Assembly: GCA_020848655.1 (NCBI GenBank)
Contig: JADLHU010000162.1
Span: 62,001 to 126,000 of the forward strand
Source: Novosphingobium sp.
Lineage (GTDB): Bacteria; Pseudomonadota; Alphaproteobacteria; Sphingomonadales; Sphingomonadaceae
Direction: 5' to 3'
Length of the DNA: 64,000 bases
In this document: piece by piece, positions 7,497 to 16,553 of the stretch
Layout of the letters: every line of letters starts with the position of its first letter
How positions within the stretch are numbered: position 1 is the stretch's first letter
The notes under the pieces: generated by a model
Database searches by the model: none
Seen by the model: only the letters and a program-made list of their open reading frames with translations
Told to the model about the DNA's origin: nothing
Program-made: the position numbers and the translations under genes

Positions 7497-8828
7497 ATGC
7501 CCGCGACCGGCTATCGCGCCGAACTGCTCAGCGTGCCGCACGATCCGCGCGCGGCGGGATCGGGGGCAGTGGTGCACCACGCCGATGGCCTGCTGGTGGT
7601 CGAAGGCGGCCATGTGGCGGCGGCGGGCGATTTCGCCACGCTGGTCGCGCGCTGGCCGGGGCTGGCGGTGCGGCACTATCCGGGCAAGACGATAGTGCCC
7701 GGCTTCGTCGACGCGCATGTCCACTATCCGCAGACCGATTGCATCGCCGCGCACGGGCACCAGTTGCTCGACTGGCTGGAACGGCACGTGTTTCCGGCCG
7801 AGGCGGCCTTCGCCGATCCGGCCCATGCCCGCGCCACGGCGGACTTCTTCCTGGGCGAGCTGCTGCGCAACGGCACCACCAGCGCGCTGGTCTTCGCCAC
7901 GGTCCACGCCGCTTCGGTCGATGCGCTGTTCGATGCGGCGCTGGCGCGCGACATGCGGATCGTTTCGGGCAAGGTGCTGATGGATCTTGGCCCGCCCACG
8001 CTGCGCGACAGCGCCGGGCCGGACCGCGCCGAAAGCGAGGCGCTGATCGCGCGCTGGCACGGGCGCGGCCGGCTGGGCTATGCGGTGACGCCGCGCTTCG
8101 CGCTGACATCCAGCGATGCGCAACTGGCGATGGCGGGCGATCTGCTGGCGGCGCACCCCGAAGCGCTGCTCCACACCCACATGGCGGAAAACCACGCGGA
8201 AATCACCGCCGTCCAGGCGCGCTTTTCCGGCTGCGCGGACTATCTGGCCGTCTATGAGGCATTCGGGCTGGTCGGCCCGCGATCGGTCTTCGCGCATTGC
8301 GTGCACATGGAAGCCGGGGCGCTGGCGCGCATGGCGGCGGCGGGCGCGGGAGCGGCGCTGTGCCCCACGTCCAACCTGTTCCTGGGATCGGGCCTGTTCG
8401 ATCTGGCCGCGCTGGACGCCGCCGGGGTGCGGCTGGGGCTGGGCACCGATGTCGGTGCGGGCACCAGCTTTTCGCTGCTGGCGACGATGGGCGAAGCCTA
8501 CAAGGTCTGCCAGTTGCGCGAAAACCCGCTCGATCCGTTCCGTGCGCTGCATCTGGCCACGGCGGGCGGGGCACAACTGCTGGGCATCGGCGATCGGGTC
8601 GGGACGCTGCAGCCGGGCAGCGAGGCCGATTTCGTCGTGCTCGATCCCGCCGCCACGCCGCTGCTGGCCCGCCGCACGGCCGGCCGCAATGTGGCCGAGC
8701 GGCTGTTCGCATTGCAAGTGCTGGGCGATGACCGCGCCGTCCACGCCACGTACCTTGCCGGCCGACTTGCGCATGGGCGCGGACCGTGCTGGCCCGAATC
8801 CCCGACCCTTGCGGACGATAGGGCATGA
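7497..8828 (+). CDS. guaD: Guanine deaminase
   Basis: Converts guanine to xanthine, feeding the XDH step encoded on the divergent operon. The 443-residue amidohydrolase shows PGFVDAHVHYPQTD (HxH zinc ligands), HTHMAEN, FAHCVHM, PTSNLFLGSGLFD and GTDVGAGTSFS, all typical of GuaD. The track lists a TTG at 7473 inside the previous gene; the ATG at 7497, 2 bases after the NUP stop, is preferred and gives the normal N-terminus. Cytoplasmic. Confidence 0.95.
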   Translation: MPATGYRAELLSVPHDPRAAGSGAVVHHADGLLVVEGGHVAAAGDFATLVARWPGLAVRHYPGKTIVPGFVDAHVHYPQTDCIAAHGHQLLDWLERHVFPAEAAFADPAHARATADFFLGELLRNGTTSALVFATVHAASVDALFDAALARDMRIVSGKVLMDLGPPTLRDSAGPDRAESEALIARWHGRGRLGYAVTPRFALTSSDAQLAMAGDLLAAHPEALLHTHMAENHAEITAVQARFSGCADYLAVYEAFGLVGPRSVFAHCVHMEAGALARMAAAGAGAALCPTSNLFLGSGLFDLAALDAAGVRLGLGTDVGAGTSFSLLATMGEAYKVCQLRENPLDPFRALHLATAGGAQLLGIGDRVGTLQPGSEADFVVLDPAATPLLARRTAGRNVAERLFALQVLGDDRAVHATYLAGRLAHGRGPCWPESPTLADDRA

Positions 8829-8904
8829 GCGCCGGGCTTTCCTGCGCCGCGCGCCGCGGTTACGGCGGTTGCCGTCCATTCCATCAAGCCCGGAAGCCGC
8901 AGAC

Positions 8905-9456
8905 ATGAGCAATCCCGCCCAGATCACCTTCACCCATATCACCTATGACCGGTTCCTGGCCGATATCGAGACGCTGGCCCAGCGCATCGAAAGCCAGGGC
9001 TGGCGCCCCGATTTCATCGTCGGCATCGGGCGCGGCGGGCTGGTGCCCGGTGCGTTCCTGTCGCACCGCACCGGCATCGCGCTGCTGTCGGTCGATCATT
9101 CGTCGAAGGTCTACGATTTCGCCGAGGCGCTGCTCGTCCACCTGGCGGGCTGCACCACGCGCGGCGAACGCTATTTGTTCGTCGACGACATCAACGACAG
9201 CGGCAAGACCATCGCCCACATGCGCGATACGCTGCGCCAGAACGGCGGCACGGCGGACAACGTGCGTTTCGCCGTGCTGATCGACAACGCCAGTTCGTGC
9301 GAAACGGTGGATTACGCCGCGTGGACGATCGATCGCCGGGTGGACAAGGACTGGTTCGTGTTCCCGTGGGAATCGGTCGCGCCGCAAGAAACGCTGGCCG
9401 AAGAAGCGATGGAAGACCCCGATCGCCTCTCGCTGCCGACCAGCGAAATCCCCTGA
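8905..9456 (+). CDS. Purine-type phosphoribosyltransferase
   Basis: A 183-residue type I phosphoribosyltransferase, hidden in the track inside ORF 8116..9456; the first in-frame ATG after guaD is at 8905. The motifs are [13 protein letters not shown] (pyrophosphate loop region) and [11 protein letters not shown] (PRPP-binding loop). The family includes xanthine/guanine/hypoxanthine salvage enzymes, and the context (after guanine deaminase, before a LOG-family protein) favours a purine base acceptor, making nucleotides from bases the operon takes up. The C-terminus is rich in Glu/Asp. The precise base is not determinable. Confidence 0.85.
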   Translation: MSNPAQITFTHITYDRFLADIETLAQRIESQGWRPDFIVGIGRGGLVPGAFLSHRTGIALLSVDHSSKVYDFAEALLVHLAGCTTRGERYLFVDDINDSGKTIAHMRDTLRQNGGTADNVRFAVLIDNASSCETVDYAAWTIDRRVDKDWFVFPWESVAPQETLAEEAMEDPDRLSLPTSEIP

Positions 9457-9487
9457 TTTCCCAGGCTTCAACCCACCCGGAGACGCC

Positions 9488-10066
9488 ATGCGCATTTGTG
9501 TATTCCTTGGTTCCAGCATCGGTGTTTCGCCCGCCTATGGCGCGGCGGCGCGCAATTTCGGCGCGCTGCTGGCCCGGCGCGGGATCGGGGTGGTCTATGG
9601 CGGCGGGTCGATCGGGCTGATGGGGCTGGTCGCCGATGGGGCCAGCAAGGCCGGCGGCGAAGTGATCGGCGTGATCCCCGATGCGCTGCGCGCGCGCGAA
9701 CAGGATCACACCGGGCTGACCGAACTGCACGTCGTGGCCAACATGCACGAACGCAAGGCGATGATGGCCGAGATGTCGGATGCCTTCGTGGCACTGCCCG
9801 GCGGCATCGGCACGTTCGAGGAACTGTTCGAAGTGTGGACCTGGTCGCAGCTTGGCTATCACGAAAAGCCTTGCGCGCTGCTCAACGTCAACGGGTTCTA
9901 CGATGCGATGCGCGCCTTCATCGATCATGTCGTGGCCGAAGGGTTCCTGCGCGCCGATCACCGCGACATGCTGATGGTGCACGAAGATCCCGAGGAACTG
10001 CTGGACGCGCTGACCGGCTATGTTCCCCCCGTGGTGCCGCACTGGGTGGGCCGGCAGGACTTGTGA
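9488..10066 (+). CDS. LOG-family nucleoside 5'-monophosphate phosphoribohydrolase
   Basis: A 192-residue member of the TIGR00730/LOG family. The nucleotide-binding motif [16 protein letters not shown] and the family signature [14 protein letters not shown] are intact, with MHERKAMM between them. Characterised members split a base from its ribose 5-monophosphate (cytokinin activation, or AMP/GMP in bacteria). Next to purine salvage and deaminase genes a role in nucleotide breakdown is the more likely one, but cytokinin-type activity cannot be excluded. An AGAC-ATG start with GGAG at about 9480; its stop overlaps the next gene as TGATG. Confidence 0.88.
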   Translation: MRICVFLGSSIGVSPAYGAAARNFGALLARRGIGVVYGGGSIGLMGLVADGASKAGGEVIGVIPDALRAREQDHTGLTELHVVANMHERKAMMAEMSDAFVALPGGIGTFEELFEVWTWSQLGYHEKPCALLNVNGFYDAMRAFIDHVVAEGFLRADHRDMLMVHEDPEELLDALTGYVPPVVPHWVGRQDL

Positions 10067-11631
10067 TGCGCGGCGGGGCGATACTCGGAACGGCGCTGGG
10101 GGCGATCCTGTTGGCGGCGCTGCCGGGCGGGGCCGCTGCGGCGCAGGCGCAAACCGCCTCGTCCCCACCGGCGGATGAGGCCGCCGTCGCGGCGCTGTTC
10201 GATCGCGTTGTCGACCGGCCGGCGCGGCTGCGCGTGTTCCTGCAGGCGATGCCCAAGGGCGGCGATCTGCACAACCACTTGTGGGGGCAGCCTTATGCCG
10301 AACAGTTCATGGCCTGGGGGGCGCAAGCCGGGCTTTGCGCATCGCGCCGCGCGCTGGCCATCGCGCCGCCGCCCTGCCACGCGCCCGACAGCGAGCCGCT
10401 GAAAGACCTGGGCCAGCGCGACGAGGCGCTGTGGACCGCGATGATCGAGGCGCTGTCCACGCGCGGCCGCGCGCAGGGCCTTGGCGTCAACACCGTGACC
10501 GGGCACGACGATTTCTTTGGTTCGTTCGATCGCTTCGGCGCGGTGGCGATGCATGAGCCTGGCGCGATGCTGGCATCGGCGCGGGCCAGCGCGGCGGCGG
10601 GGCAGGTATCCTACCTCGAACTGATGCAGAACCCGGCGGCGGCCACGCGGGCGGCGCGGATCGCCGACGACACGCCCTGGAATCCCGATGATTTCGCCGG
10701 CGCGCTGCGCGCTCTCGCGCCGGCGCTGCCCGCGCTGGTGGAACAGGGCGTGGCCGAGACCGACGCGATGGAGCGCGATGCGGCGCGGCGGCTGGGCTGC
10801 CGGGGTGATGCGTCCGCGCCGGGGGCCTGCGCGGTCACGGTGCGCTACCAGGCCTTCGCTTTGCGCGGTTTGCCGCCCGCGCAGGTCTTCGCCCAGCTTG
10901 CCTATGCCTTCGCGCTGGTAGAGCGCGATCCGCGCTATGTCGGGATCAACTTCGTCGCGCCGGAAGATGGCCCGGTGGCGATCGGCGATTTCGATCTGCA
11001 CATGTGCATGTTCCGCTTCTTCGCGGCGCGCCATCGCCAGGTGAAGCTGTCGCTCCATGCGGGCGAGCTGGACCTGGGCCTTGTGCCGCCCAGCGATCTG
11101 GCGCACCACATCCGCGATTCGATCGAGATCGCGGGCGCGCGCCGCATCGGGCACGGCGTGGCCATCGCTTACGAGGCGGACGCGCCCGGCCTGCTGGCGC
11201 GCATGGCGCGCGATCGGATCGCGGTGGAAATCAACCTGACCAGCAACGACACCATCCTGGGCGTGCGCGGCGCGCGCCATCCGCTGGCGCTCTATCGCGC
11301 GGCGGGGGTGCCGGTGGTGCTGTCCACCGATGACGAAGGCGTTTCGCGCAGCGACATGACCAACGAATATCTGCGCGCCGCGACCGAGCAGGGCCTGCGC
11401 TATGCCGATCTCAAGCAGATCGCCCGCGCCAGCCTGGAATATGCGTTCCTGCCCGGCGCCAGCCTGTGGCGCGACGGCCGGATCGGCGAACGCGCCGCGC
11501 CTTGCGGGGATGCGCCGGCGCCGCCCGCCTGCGCCGCGCTGCTTGCCGCCAGCGACAAGGCGCGCGCGCAGTGGCGGCTGGAACAGGAATTGTCCCGCTT
11601 CGAACAGTCCATCCTCACCCAGCGTTTCTGA
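10066..11631 (+). CDS. Exported adenosine deaminase family protein
   Basis: A 521-residue metal-dependent deaminase with an N-terminal signal peptide (ILGTALGAILLAALPGGAAAA, cleavage near residue 28). Zinc and catalytic motifs of adenosine deaminases are complete: GDLHNHLWG, KLSLHAGELD, RIGHGVA, INLTSND and VVLSTDDEGVSRSD. It is much longer than cytoplasmic Add (about 330 residues) and contains two cysteine pairs that could form disulfides in the periplasm. It probably turns extracellular adenosine into inosine ahead of the NUP protein. The track hides it in ORF 9496..11631; the true ATG at 10066 overlaps the LOG gene stop as TGATG. Confidence 0.9.
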   Translation: MRGGAILGTALGAILLAALPGGAAAAQAQTASSPPADEAAVAALFDRVVDRPARLRVFLQAMPKGGDLHNHLWGQPYAEQFMAWGAQAGLCASRRALAIAPPPCHAPDSEPLKDLGQRDEALWTAMIEALSTRGRAQGLGVNTVTGHDDFFGSFDRFGAVAMHEPGAMLASARASAAAGQVSYLELMQNPAAATRAARIADDTPWNPDDFAGALRALAPALPALVEQGVAETDAMERDAARRLGCRGDASAPGACAVTVRYQAFALRGLPPAQVFAQLAYAFALVERDPRYVGINFVAPEDGPVAIGDFDLHMCMFRFFAARHRQVKLSLHAGELDLGLVPPSDLAHHIRDSIEIAGARRIGHGVAIAYEADAPGLLARMARDRIAVEINLTSNDTILGVRGARHPLALYRAAGVPVVLSTDDEGVSRSDMTNEYLRAATEQGLRYADLKQIARASLEYAFLPGASLWRDGRIGERAAPCGDAPAPPACAALLAASDKARAQWRLEQELSRFEQSILTQRF

Positions 11632-11645
11632 ACCAGAGGCACCCC

Positions 11646-12065
11646 ATGACGCAAAGCCTGATCATCACCGCCGGTCCCTTCACCTTCCGCGCGCGCCTTG
11701 AAGACGCGCTGGCCCCGGCCACCTGCGCCGCGTTCCGCGCGATGCTGCCTTATGACGAGCGGATCATCCACGTGCGCTGGAGCGGCGAGGGCATGTGGAT
11801 TCCGATGGGCGACCAGGCGTTCGACCTGCCGTGGGAAAACAACACCAGCTATCCCGCGCCCGGCCAGTTCATCTTCTATCCCAAGGGCATCAGCGAGACG
11901 GAAATCCTGCTGGCCTATGGCGGCGTGCGCTTTGCCAGCAAGGCGGGGCAGCTTTCGGGCAACCAGTTCCTGACCATCTACGAAGGGCTGGAAAACCTGA
12001 CCGCGCTAGGCAAGATGACGCTGTGGCAAGGCGCGCAGCCGATCCGCTTCGCGCTGGAAGGATAA
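11646..12065 (+). CDS. DUF3830 protein, cyclophilin-like fold
   Basis: A 139-residue protein I recognise as DUF3830; the ATG is at 11646 with AGAGG upstream (the track ORF starts earlier, in the ADA gene). Family features include the N-terminal beta strand ITAGPFTFRARLEDALAPAT, VRWSGEGMWIP, PWENNTSYPAPGQFIFYPKGISETEILLAYG and SKAGQLSGNQFLTI. The family adopts a cyclophilin-like barrel without known enzymatic activity. It is the last gene of the plus-strand purine operon, 14 bp after the deaminase, so a purine or ureide-related role is inferred. No signal peptide. Confidence 0.8.
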   Translation: MTQSLIITAGPFTFRARLEDALAPATCAAFRAMLPYDERIIHVRWSGEGMWIPMGDQAFDLPWENNTSYPAPGQFIFYPKGISETEILLAYGGVRFASKAGQLSGNQFLTIYEGLENLTALGKMTLWQGAQPIRFALEG

Positions 12066-12076
12066 GGCGGGCGGGG

Positions 12077-13477
12077 TCAGCGCGGGGCCGGCTCGGCTTG
12101 CCAGCCGCCGCCCAGCGCCTTGAACAGGTCCACCCGCAACGAGCCGAGCTGCTGGCTGGAAGCGGCCAGCGCGGCGCGCGTGTCGAGCAGGTCGCGCTGG
12201 GTCTGGAGCAAGTCGCTCAGCGCGATCGATCCGGCCCGGTAACGGCGGTCGGCCAGGCCAAAGGCGGCCTCGGCATGGGTGGCCGCTTCGCGCAGGCGCG
12301 CATTGCGCTCGCCCTCCGCCGCATAGAGCGTCAGCGCCTGCTCCACTTCCTTGAGCGCGGTCAGCACCGCCCCGTCGAACAGCGCGAGCGAGGCCTGCGC
12401 GCCGGCTTCGGCCTGGCGGATGCGGGCGCGCCCGGCGAAGAGGTTGGGAAAGCTCCACGCGATCAGCGGCCCGGCCGAGACCGTGAACGAATCGCCGCCG
12501 CGCACCTGATCGTTGCGCAGGAAGTTGCCCGATCCACCCAGCGAGATGCGGGGATAAAGTTCCGCCGTGGCCACGCCGATGCGCGCGGTGTCGGCGGCCA
12601 GCCTGCGCTCGGCCTCGCGCACGTCGGGGCGGCGGGCCAGCAGCGCGCGGCCATCGCCCAGCGGGATCGCCGCGGTCGGCGCGGGCGCGCGCGCGCATTG
12701 CCGCGCGTCCTCGGGCACGTCGCCGGGCGTCGCGCCCAGCAGCGCCGCCAGTTCGAACAGCGTGGCGCGCCGGCGTCCTTCGAGTGCGGGCAGCGTGGCG
12801 CGGATATTGGCCAGCGCCGTGGCGGTGCGCTCGCTGTCCAGCCGCGATGCGCCGCCGGCGCGTTCGCGCAACTGCTGGATGGCAAGCTGGCGTTCGGCGA
12901 TGGCGATCGATGAACGCGCCACGGCCACGGCTTCGGCCAGCGCGCAGCCATCGGCATAGGCGCGGGTCACTTCCGCCGCGACGGTCAGCGCCACGCGATC
13001 ACGCGTCGCCGCGATGGCGCCGGCATCGCCGCGCGCGGCTTCGGCCGACCGCGCGATGCGGCCGAACAGGTCAAGTTCCCAGGTCAGCGTCTGCGCGGCA
13101 TTGTACGACCATTGCGTCGAACCGCCCTGCGCCTGGCCGCTGCCGCCGTCGTCGCCGTAATTCGCCCCGGCGCTGACCTGGCCGTGGGGCAGGCCGGCGG
13201 CACGCGCTTCGCGCAGCGCCGCCTGGGCGCGGCGCAAGTTGGCCTCTGCCGCGCGCAGATCGGTGTTGGCGGCCAGCGCGCGTTCGACCAGCCGATCGAG
13301 CACGGGATCGTCATAGAGCCGCCACCAGCGATCGGCGGGCGCATCGGTGGTGGTGCCGGGCGCGGTGGAGAGGAAGGCCTGCGCCGCCGGGGCGGGCGGC
13401 TGCGGCGGGCGGTAATCCGGTCCCACCGCGCAGGCGCCCGCCAGCAGCGGCATCAGCAGGACGGCCAGCCTACGCAT
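12077..13477 (-). CDS. NodT-family outer-membrane efflux lipoprotein (RND system)
   Basis: A 466-residue TolC-like outer-membrane factor. The N-terminus has a lipoprotein signal with lipobox LLAGAC (Cys16), then CAVGPDYRPPQPP, the typical start of NodT/OprM proteins. Two TolC-type repeats follow (AANTDLRAAEANLRRAQAAL and LARRPDVREAERRLAADTA). It is the last gene of the RND operon, and its start overlaps the pump gene stop by 8 bases. It forms the exit duct for the pump at 13470-16550. Confidence 0.93.
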   Translation of the reverse strand: MRRLAVLLMPLLAGACAVGPDYRPPQPPAPAAQAFLSTAPGTTTDAPADRWWRLYDDPVLDRLVERALAANTDLRAAEANLRRAQAALREARAAGLPHGQVSAGANYGDDGGSGQAQGGSTQWSYNAAQTLTWELDLFGRIARSAEAARGDAGAIAATRDRVALTVAAEVTRAYADGCALAEAVAVARSSIAIAERQLAIQQLRERAGGASRLDSERTATALANIRATLPALEGRRRATLFELAALLGATPGDVPEDARQCARAPAPTAAIPLGDGRALLARRPDVREAERRLAADTARIGVATAELYPRISLGGSGNFLRNDQVRGGDSFTVSAGPLIAWSFPNLFAGRARIRQAEAGAQASLALFDGAVLTALKEVEQALTLYAAEGERNARLREAATHAEAAFGLADRRYRAGSIALSDLLQTQRDLLDTRAALAASSQQLGSLRVDLFKALGGGWQAEPAPR

Positions 13478-16400
13478 GGGCCGGCGCTCCTTCCCCGGCG
13501 AGTTCGCGGGCGCGCGGGCTGTCGGCGGCGGCGCGGTGGTCGCGCGCGACGAACGTATAGATCGTGGGCAGCACGAACAGCGTGAACATCGTGCCCACCA
13601 GCATTCCCATGACCACGACGATGCCGATGGCGAAGCGGCTTGCCGCGCCCGCGCCGGCGGCGAACAGCAGCGGCACCAGGCCCGCGACCATCGCCGCCGT
13701 GGTCATCAGCACCGGCCGCATGCGCACCGCCGCCGCCTTGCGGATCGCGGCAGTGCGGTCCAGCCCTTCGCTGTGCTGGATCTCGTTGGCGAAGGACACC
13801 ATCAGGATGCCGTGCTTCGAGATCAGCCCGATCAGCGTGACAAGGCCGATCTGGGTATAGATGTTGAGCGTGGCATAGCCGAGATAGAGCGGGATCAGCG
13901 CCCCGCAGACCGCCAGCGGCACGGTGACGAGGATCACGACCGGATCGCGGAAGCTTTCGAACTGCGCGGCCAGCACCAGGAAGATCACCACCAGCGCGAA
14001 GCCGAACGACACGGTCAGCCGGTTGCCTTCGTTGACGTACTGGCGGCTGTCGGACAGCCAGTCGATCTGGAAGCCGGAGGGCAGCGGCTGCGCCTGAAGG
14101 AATTTCACCGCCTCGCCCATCGTCCGGCCGGGGGCCAGCACGGCCGAAAGCGTGGCCGAGTTCATCTGGTTGAACTGCGGCAACTGGTTGGCCTGCGGGC
14201 GCATGTCCACGCGCACCACGGTGGCCAGCGGCACCAGATTGCCGCCGCGCGCCTTCACATAGAAGCGGCCAAGGCTTTCCGGAGTCAGCCGCTTGTCCTG
14301 CGGCACTTGCGCGATCACATCATAGGAACGGTCGTGAAAGTTGAAGCGGTTGACGAAGTTTTCGCCCACCAGCGTGGCCAGCGTGCCCGAGATCGCGTCC
14401 ATCGTCACGCCCAGTTCGCCGGCCTTGGCGCGATCGATCACGATGTGCGCTTCGGGACTGTCGAACGCGAGGTCGCTGTCGACGAAAGCGAACAGCCCGC
14501 TGCCCCACGCCGCGCCTTTGACCTGCTCAAGCGCCTGGTAGATCTGGCTGAAATCGCCCGAGGAACGCAGCACCATCTGGACCGGCAAGCCGCCGCTGCC
14601 GGCCGGCAGCGATGCGGGCTGAAACGCCGTGGCGAACACCCCGGTCAGCCCGGCGCCCCTGGCGTTGAGTTCGGCCTGGATCTCCGCCGCGCTGCGGCTG
14701 CGCTTGGCCCAGTCGGTCAGGAGGATGCCGCCGAAGCCGTTGTTCTGCCCGCCGCCGCCACCGCCGAACCAGGAACCCGAATATTCGGGCTGCTGCTGGA
14801 AGAACCGGTCCATTTCGTCGGCATAATGCTGGGTATAGGCCATGTTGGCATATTGCGGCGCCTTGAACTGGACGAAGATGACGCCCTGGTCTTCTTCGGG
14901 CGCCAGTTCGCGTTGCGCGCCGCTGAACAGCAATACGATGCCGCCCAGCACCGCCAGCCCCGCCAGCAGCACCGCGCCGCGCGCCGCCAGCGTGGCCGCC
15001 AGCATGCGATCGTACAGGCGGGTCACGCGCTGCATGTTCGCTTCGACCGCGCGGGACAGGCGGCCCTCGGTCAGCTTGCTGTCGAGCAGGTAGCTGCTCA
15101 TCATCGGCGAAAGCGTCAGCGCCACCACGCCCGAGACGATGACCGCCCCGGCCAGCGTGAAGGCGAATTCGCGGAACAGCGCGCCGGTCAGCCCGCCCAT
15201 CAGGCCGATGGGGGTGTATACCGCCGCCAGCGTGATCGTCATCGCGATCACCGGGCCAACGATCTCGCGCGCACCCACCAGCGCGGCCTGCACCGGCGCC
15301 AGGCCGTCCTCGATATGGCGGTGGATGTTCTCCACCACCACGATCGCGTCGTCCACGACAAGGCCGATCGCCAGCACCATGGCCAGCAGCGTCAGAAGAT
15401 TGAAAGAGAACCCGAAGGCCAGCATCAGTGCTGCCGTGCCGACCAGCGAAAGCGGTATGGTCAGCACCGGGATCAGCACCGCGCGCAAGGTGCCCAGGAA
15501 CAGGAAGATCACGATCACCACAATCAGGATGGCTTCGACCAGCGTGCTGGTCACTTCATCGATCGATGCGTTGACGAAGTGCGCGGAATCGAACTGGTTG
15601 ACCACTTCCACGCCGGGCGGCGCGACGCGCTCTATGGTCGGCAAAAGGGCCTTGACGCCTTTGACGATCTCCAGCGGATTGCCATCGGGCGTGGGTGAGA
15701 TCGCCAGGAAAACGGCGCGCCTGCCGTCCTGAGTCGCGCTGGTATCATAGTTCTGGCCGCCCAGTTCGATCGTCGCCACGTCGCCCAGCCGGACGATCGA
15801 GGCGCCGGTGGACTTGATGACCATGTCGCGGAATTCGTCGATCCCGGTCAGGTCGGTGGAGGCCGTGATATTGATCACGGTGCGCGCGGTCTTGAGCTGG
15901 CCGGGCGCCGACTGGACGTTGTTGTTCCGCAGCGCATCGGCGATCTCGCCGGCGGAAATGCCGCGCGCGGTCAGCTTGTCGGGATCGAGCCAGATGCGCA
16001 TGGCCAGCGCCTGCTGCCCGCCCAGGTCGGCCGAAGCGACGCCGGGCACGGCGGTGATCAGCGGCCGTGCGACGCGCGTGACGAAATCGGTCAGTTGCGG
16101 GATGGACAGCGTGTCGCTTTTAAAGGCGATGTACTGGATTGCCGAAATGCCGTCGGTGATCTTGTTGATGACGGGATCGGTGGCGCCGGGCGGAAGCTGG
16201 TATTTCACCTGCTGCACTTTGGCCAGGATCTCGGTCATCGAACGGTCGGCGTTGGCGTTCAGCTTGAGCTTGGCCTGAACCGTGCTGGTGCCCTGGCGGG
16301 ACGTGGAGGTAAGGTATTCGATGCCGTTGGCGGTGGCGATGGCCTGCGCGATGGGGGTGGTCACGAAGCCCTGCATCACGTCCTGCGTGGCGCCGGGATA

Positions 16401-16550
16401 GCTGGTGCTGACGGTGATCGTGGCGCTTTCCATGTTCGGATATTCGCGCACGTTAAGCAGGAATACCGACGCCCCGCCGACGAGCAGGATCAGCAGGCTG
16501 ACCACGATCGCAAGGATCGGACGGCGGATGAAAAGGTCGGTGAAGCGCAC
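13470..16550 (-). CDS. RND multidrug efflux pump, inner-membrane permease
   Basis: A 1026-residue HAE1-family RND transporter, related to MexI/MexW/OqxB pumps. It begins FTDLFIRRPILAIVVSLLILLVGG (TM1). The TM4 proton-relay motif GLVVDDAIVVVENIHRHIEDG is intact, and the two halves are duplicated with large periplasmic loops. Start GTG at 16550, three bases after the adaptor stop. It should export hydrophobic or amphiphilic compounds by proton antiport; the substrate is not readable from sequence. Operon: adaptor, pump, outer-membrane factor. Confidence 0.95.
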   Translation of the reverse strand: MRFTDLFIRRPILAIVVSLLILLVGGASVFLLNVREYPNMESATITVSTSYPGATQDVMQGFVTTPIAQAIATANGIEYLTSTSRQGTSTVQAKLKLNANADRSMTEILAKVQQVKYQLPPGATDPVINKITDGISAIQYIAFKSDTLSIPQLTDFVTRVARPLITAVPGVASADLGGQQALAMRIWLDPDKLTARGISAGEIADALRNNNVQSAPGQLKTARTVINITASTDLTGIDEFRDMVIKSTGASIVRLGDVATIELGGQNYDTSATQDGRRAVFLAISPTPDGNPLEIVKGVKALLPTIERVAPPGVEVVNQFDSAHFVNASIDEVTSTLVEAILIVVIVIFLFLGTLRAVLIPVLTIPLSLVGTAALMLAFGFSFNLLTLLAMVLAIGLVVDDAIVVVENIHRHIEDGLAPVQAALVGAREIVGPVIAMTITLAAVYTPIGLMGGLTGALFREFAFTLAGAVIVSGVVALTLSPMMSSYLLDSKLTEGRLSRAVEANMQRVTRLYDRMLAATLAARGAVLLAGLAVLGGIVLLFSGAQRELAPEEDQGVIFVQFKAPQYANMAYTQHYADEMDRFFQQQPEYSGSWFGGGGGGQNNGFGGILLTDWAKRSRSAAEIQAELNARGAGLTGVFATAFQPASLPAGSGGLPVQMVLRSSGDFSQIYQALEQVKGAAWGSGLFAFVDSDLAFDSPEAHIVIDRAKAGELGVTMDAISGTLATLVGENFVNRFNFHDRSYDVIAQVPQDKRLTPESLGRFYVKARGGNLVPLATVVRVDMRPQANQLPQFNQMNSATLSAVLAPGRTMGEAVKFLQAQPLPSGFQIDWLSDSRQYVNEGNRLTVSFGFALVVIFLVLAAQFESFRDPVVILVTVPLAVCGALIPLYLGYATLNIYTQIGLVTLIGLISKHGILMVSFANEIQHSEGLDRTAAIRKAAAVRMRPVLMTTAAMVAGLVPLLFAAGAGAASRFAIGIVVVMGMLVGTMFTLFVLPTIYTFVARDHRAAADSPRARELAGEGAPAHA

Positions 16551-16553
16551 GGC

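Noticed and set aside
7140-8942. 600-aa minus-strand ORF
   Set aside because: It runs opposite guanine deaminase and the end of the NUP gene, both with clear motifs; no domain in the antisense product.
13476-15698. 740-aa plus-strand ORF opposite the RND pump
   Set aside because: Composition (His/Gln/Arg-rich, low hydrophobicity) and position exactly opposite a well-supported RND permease mark it as a shadow frame.
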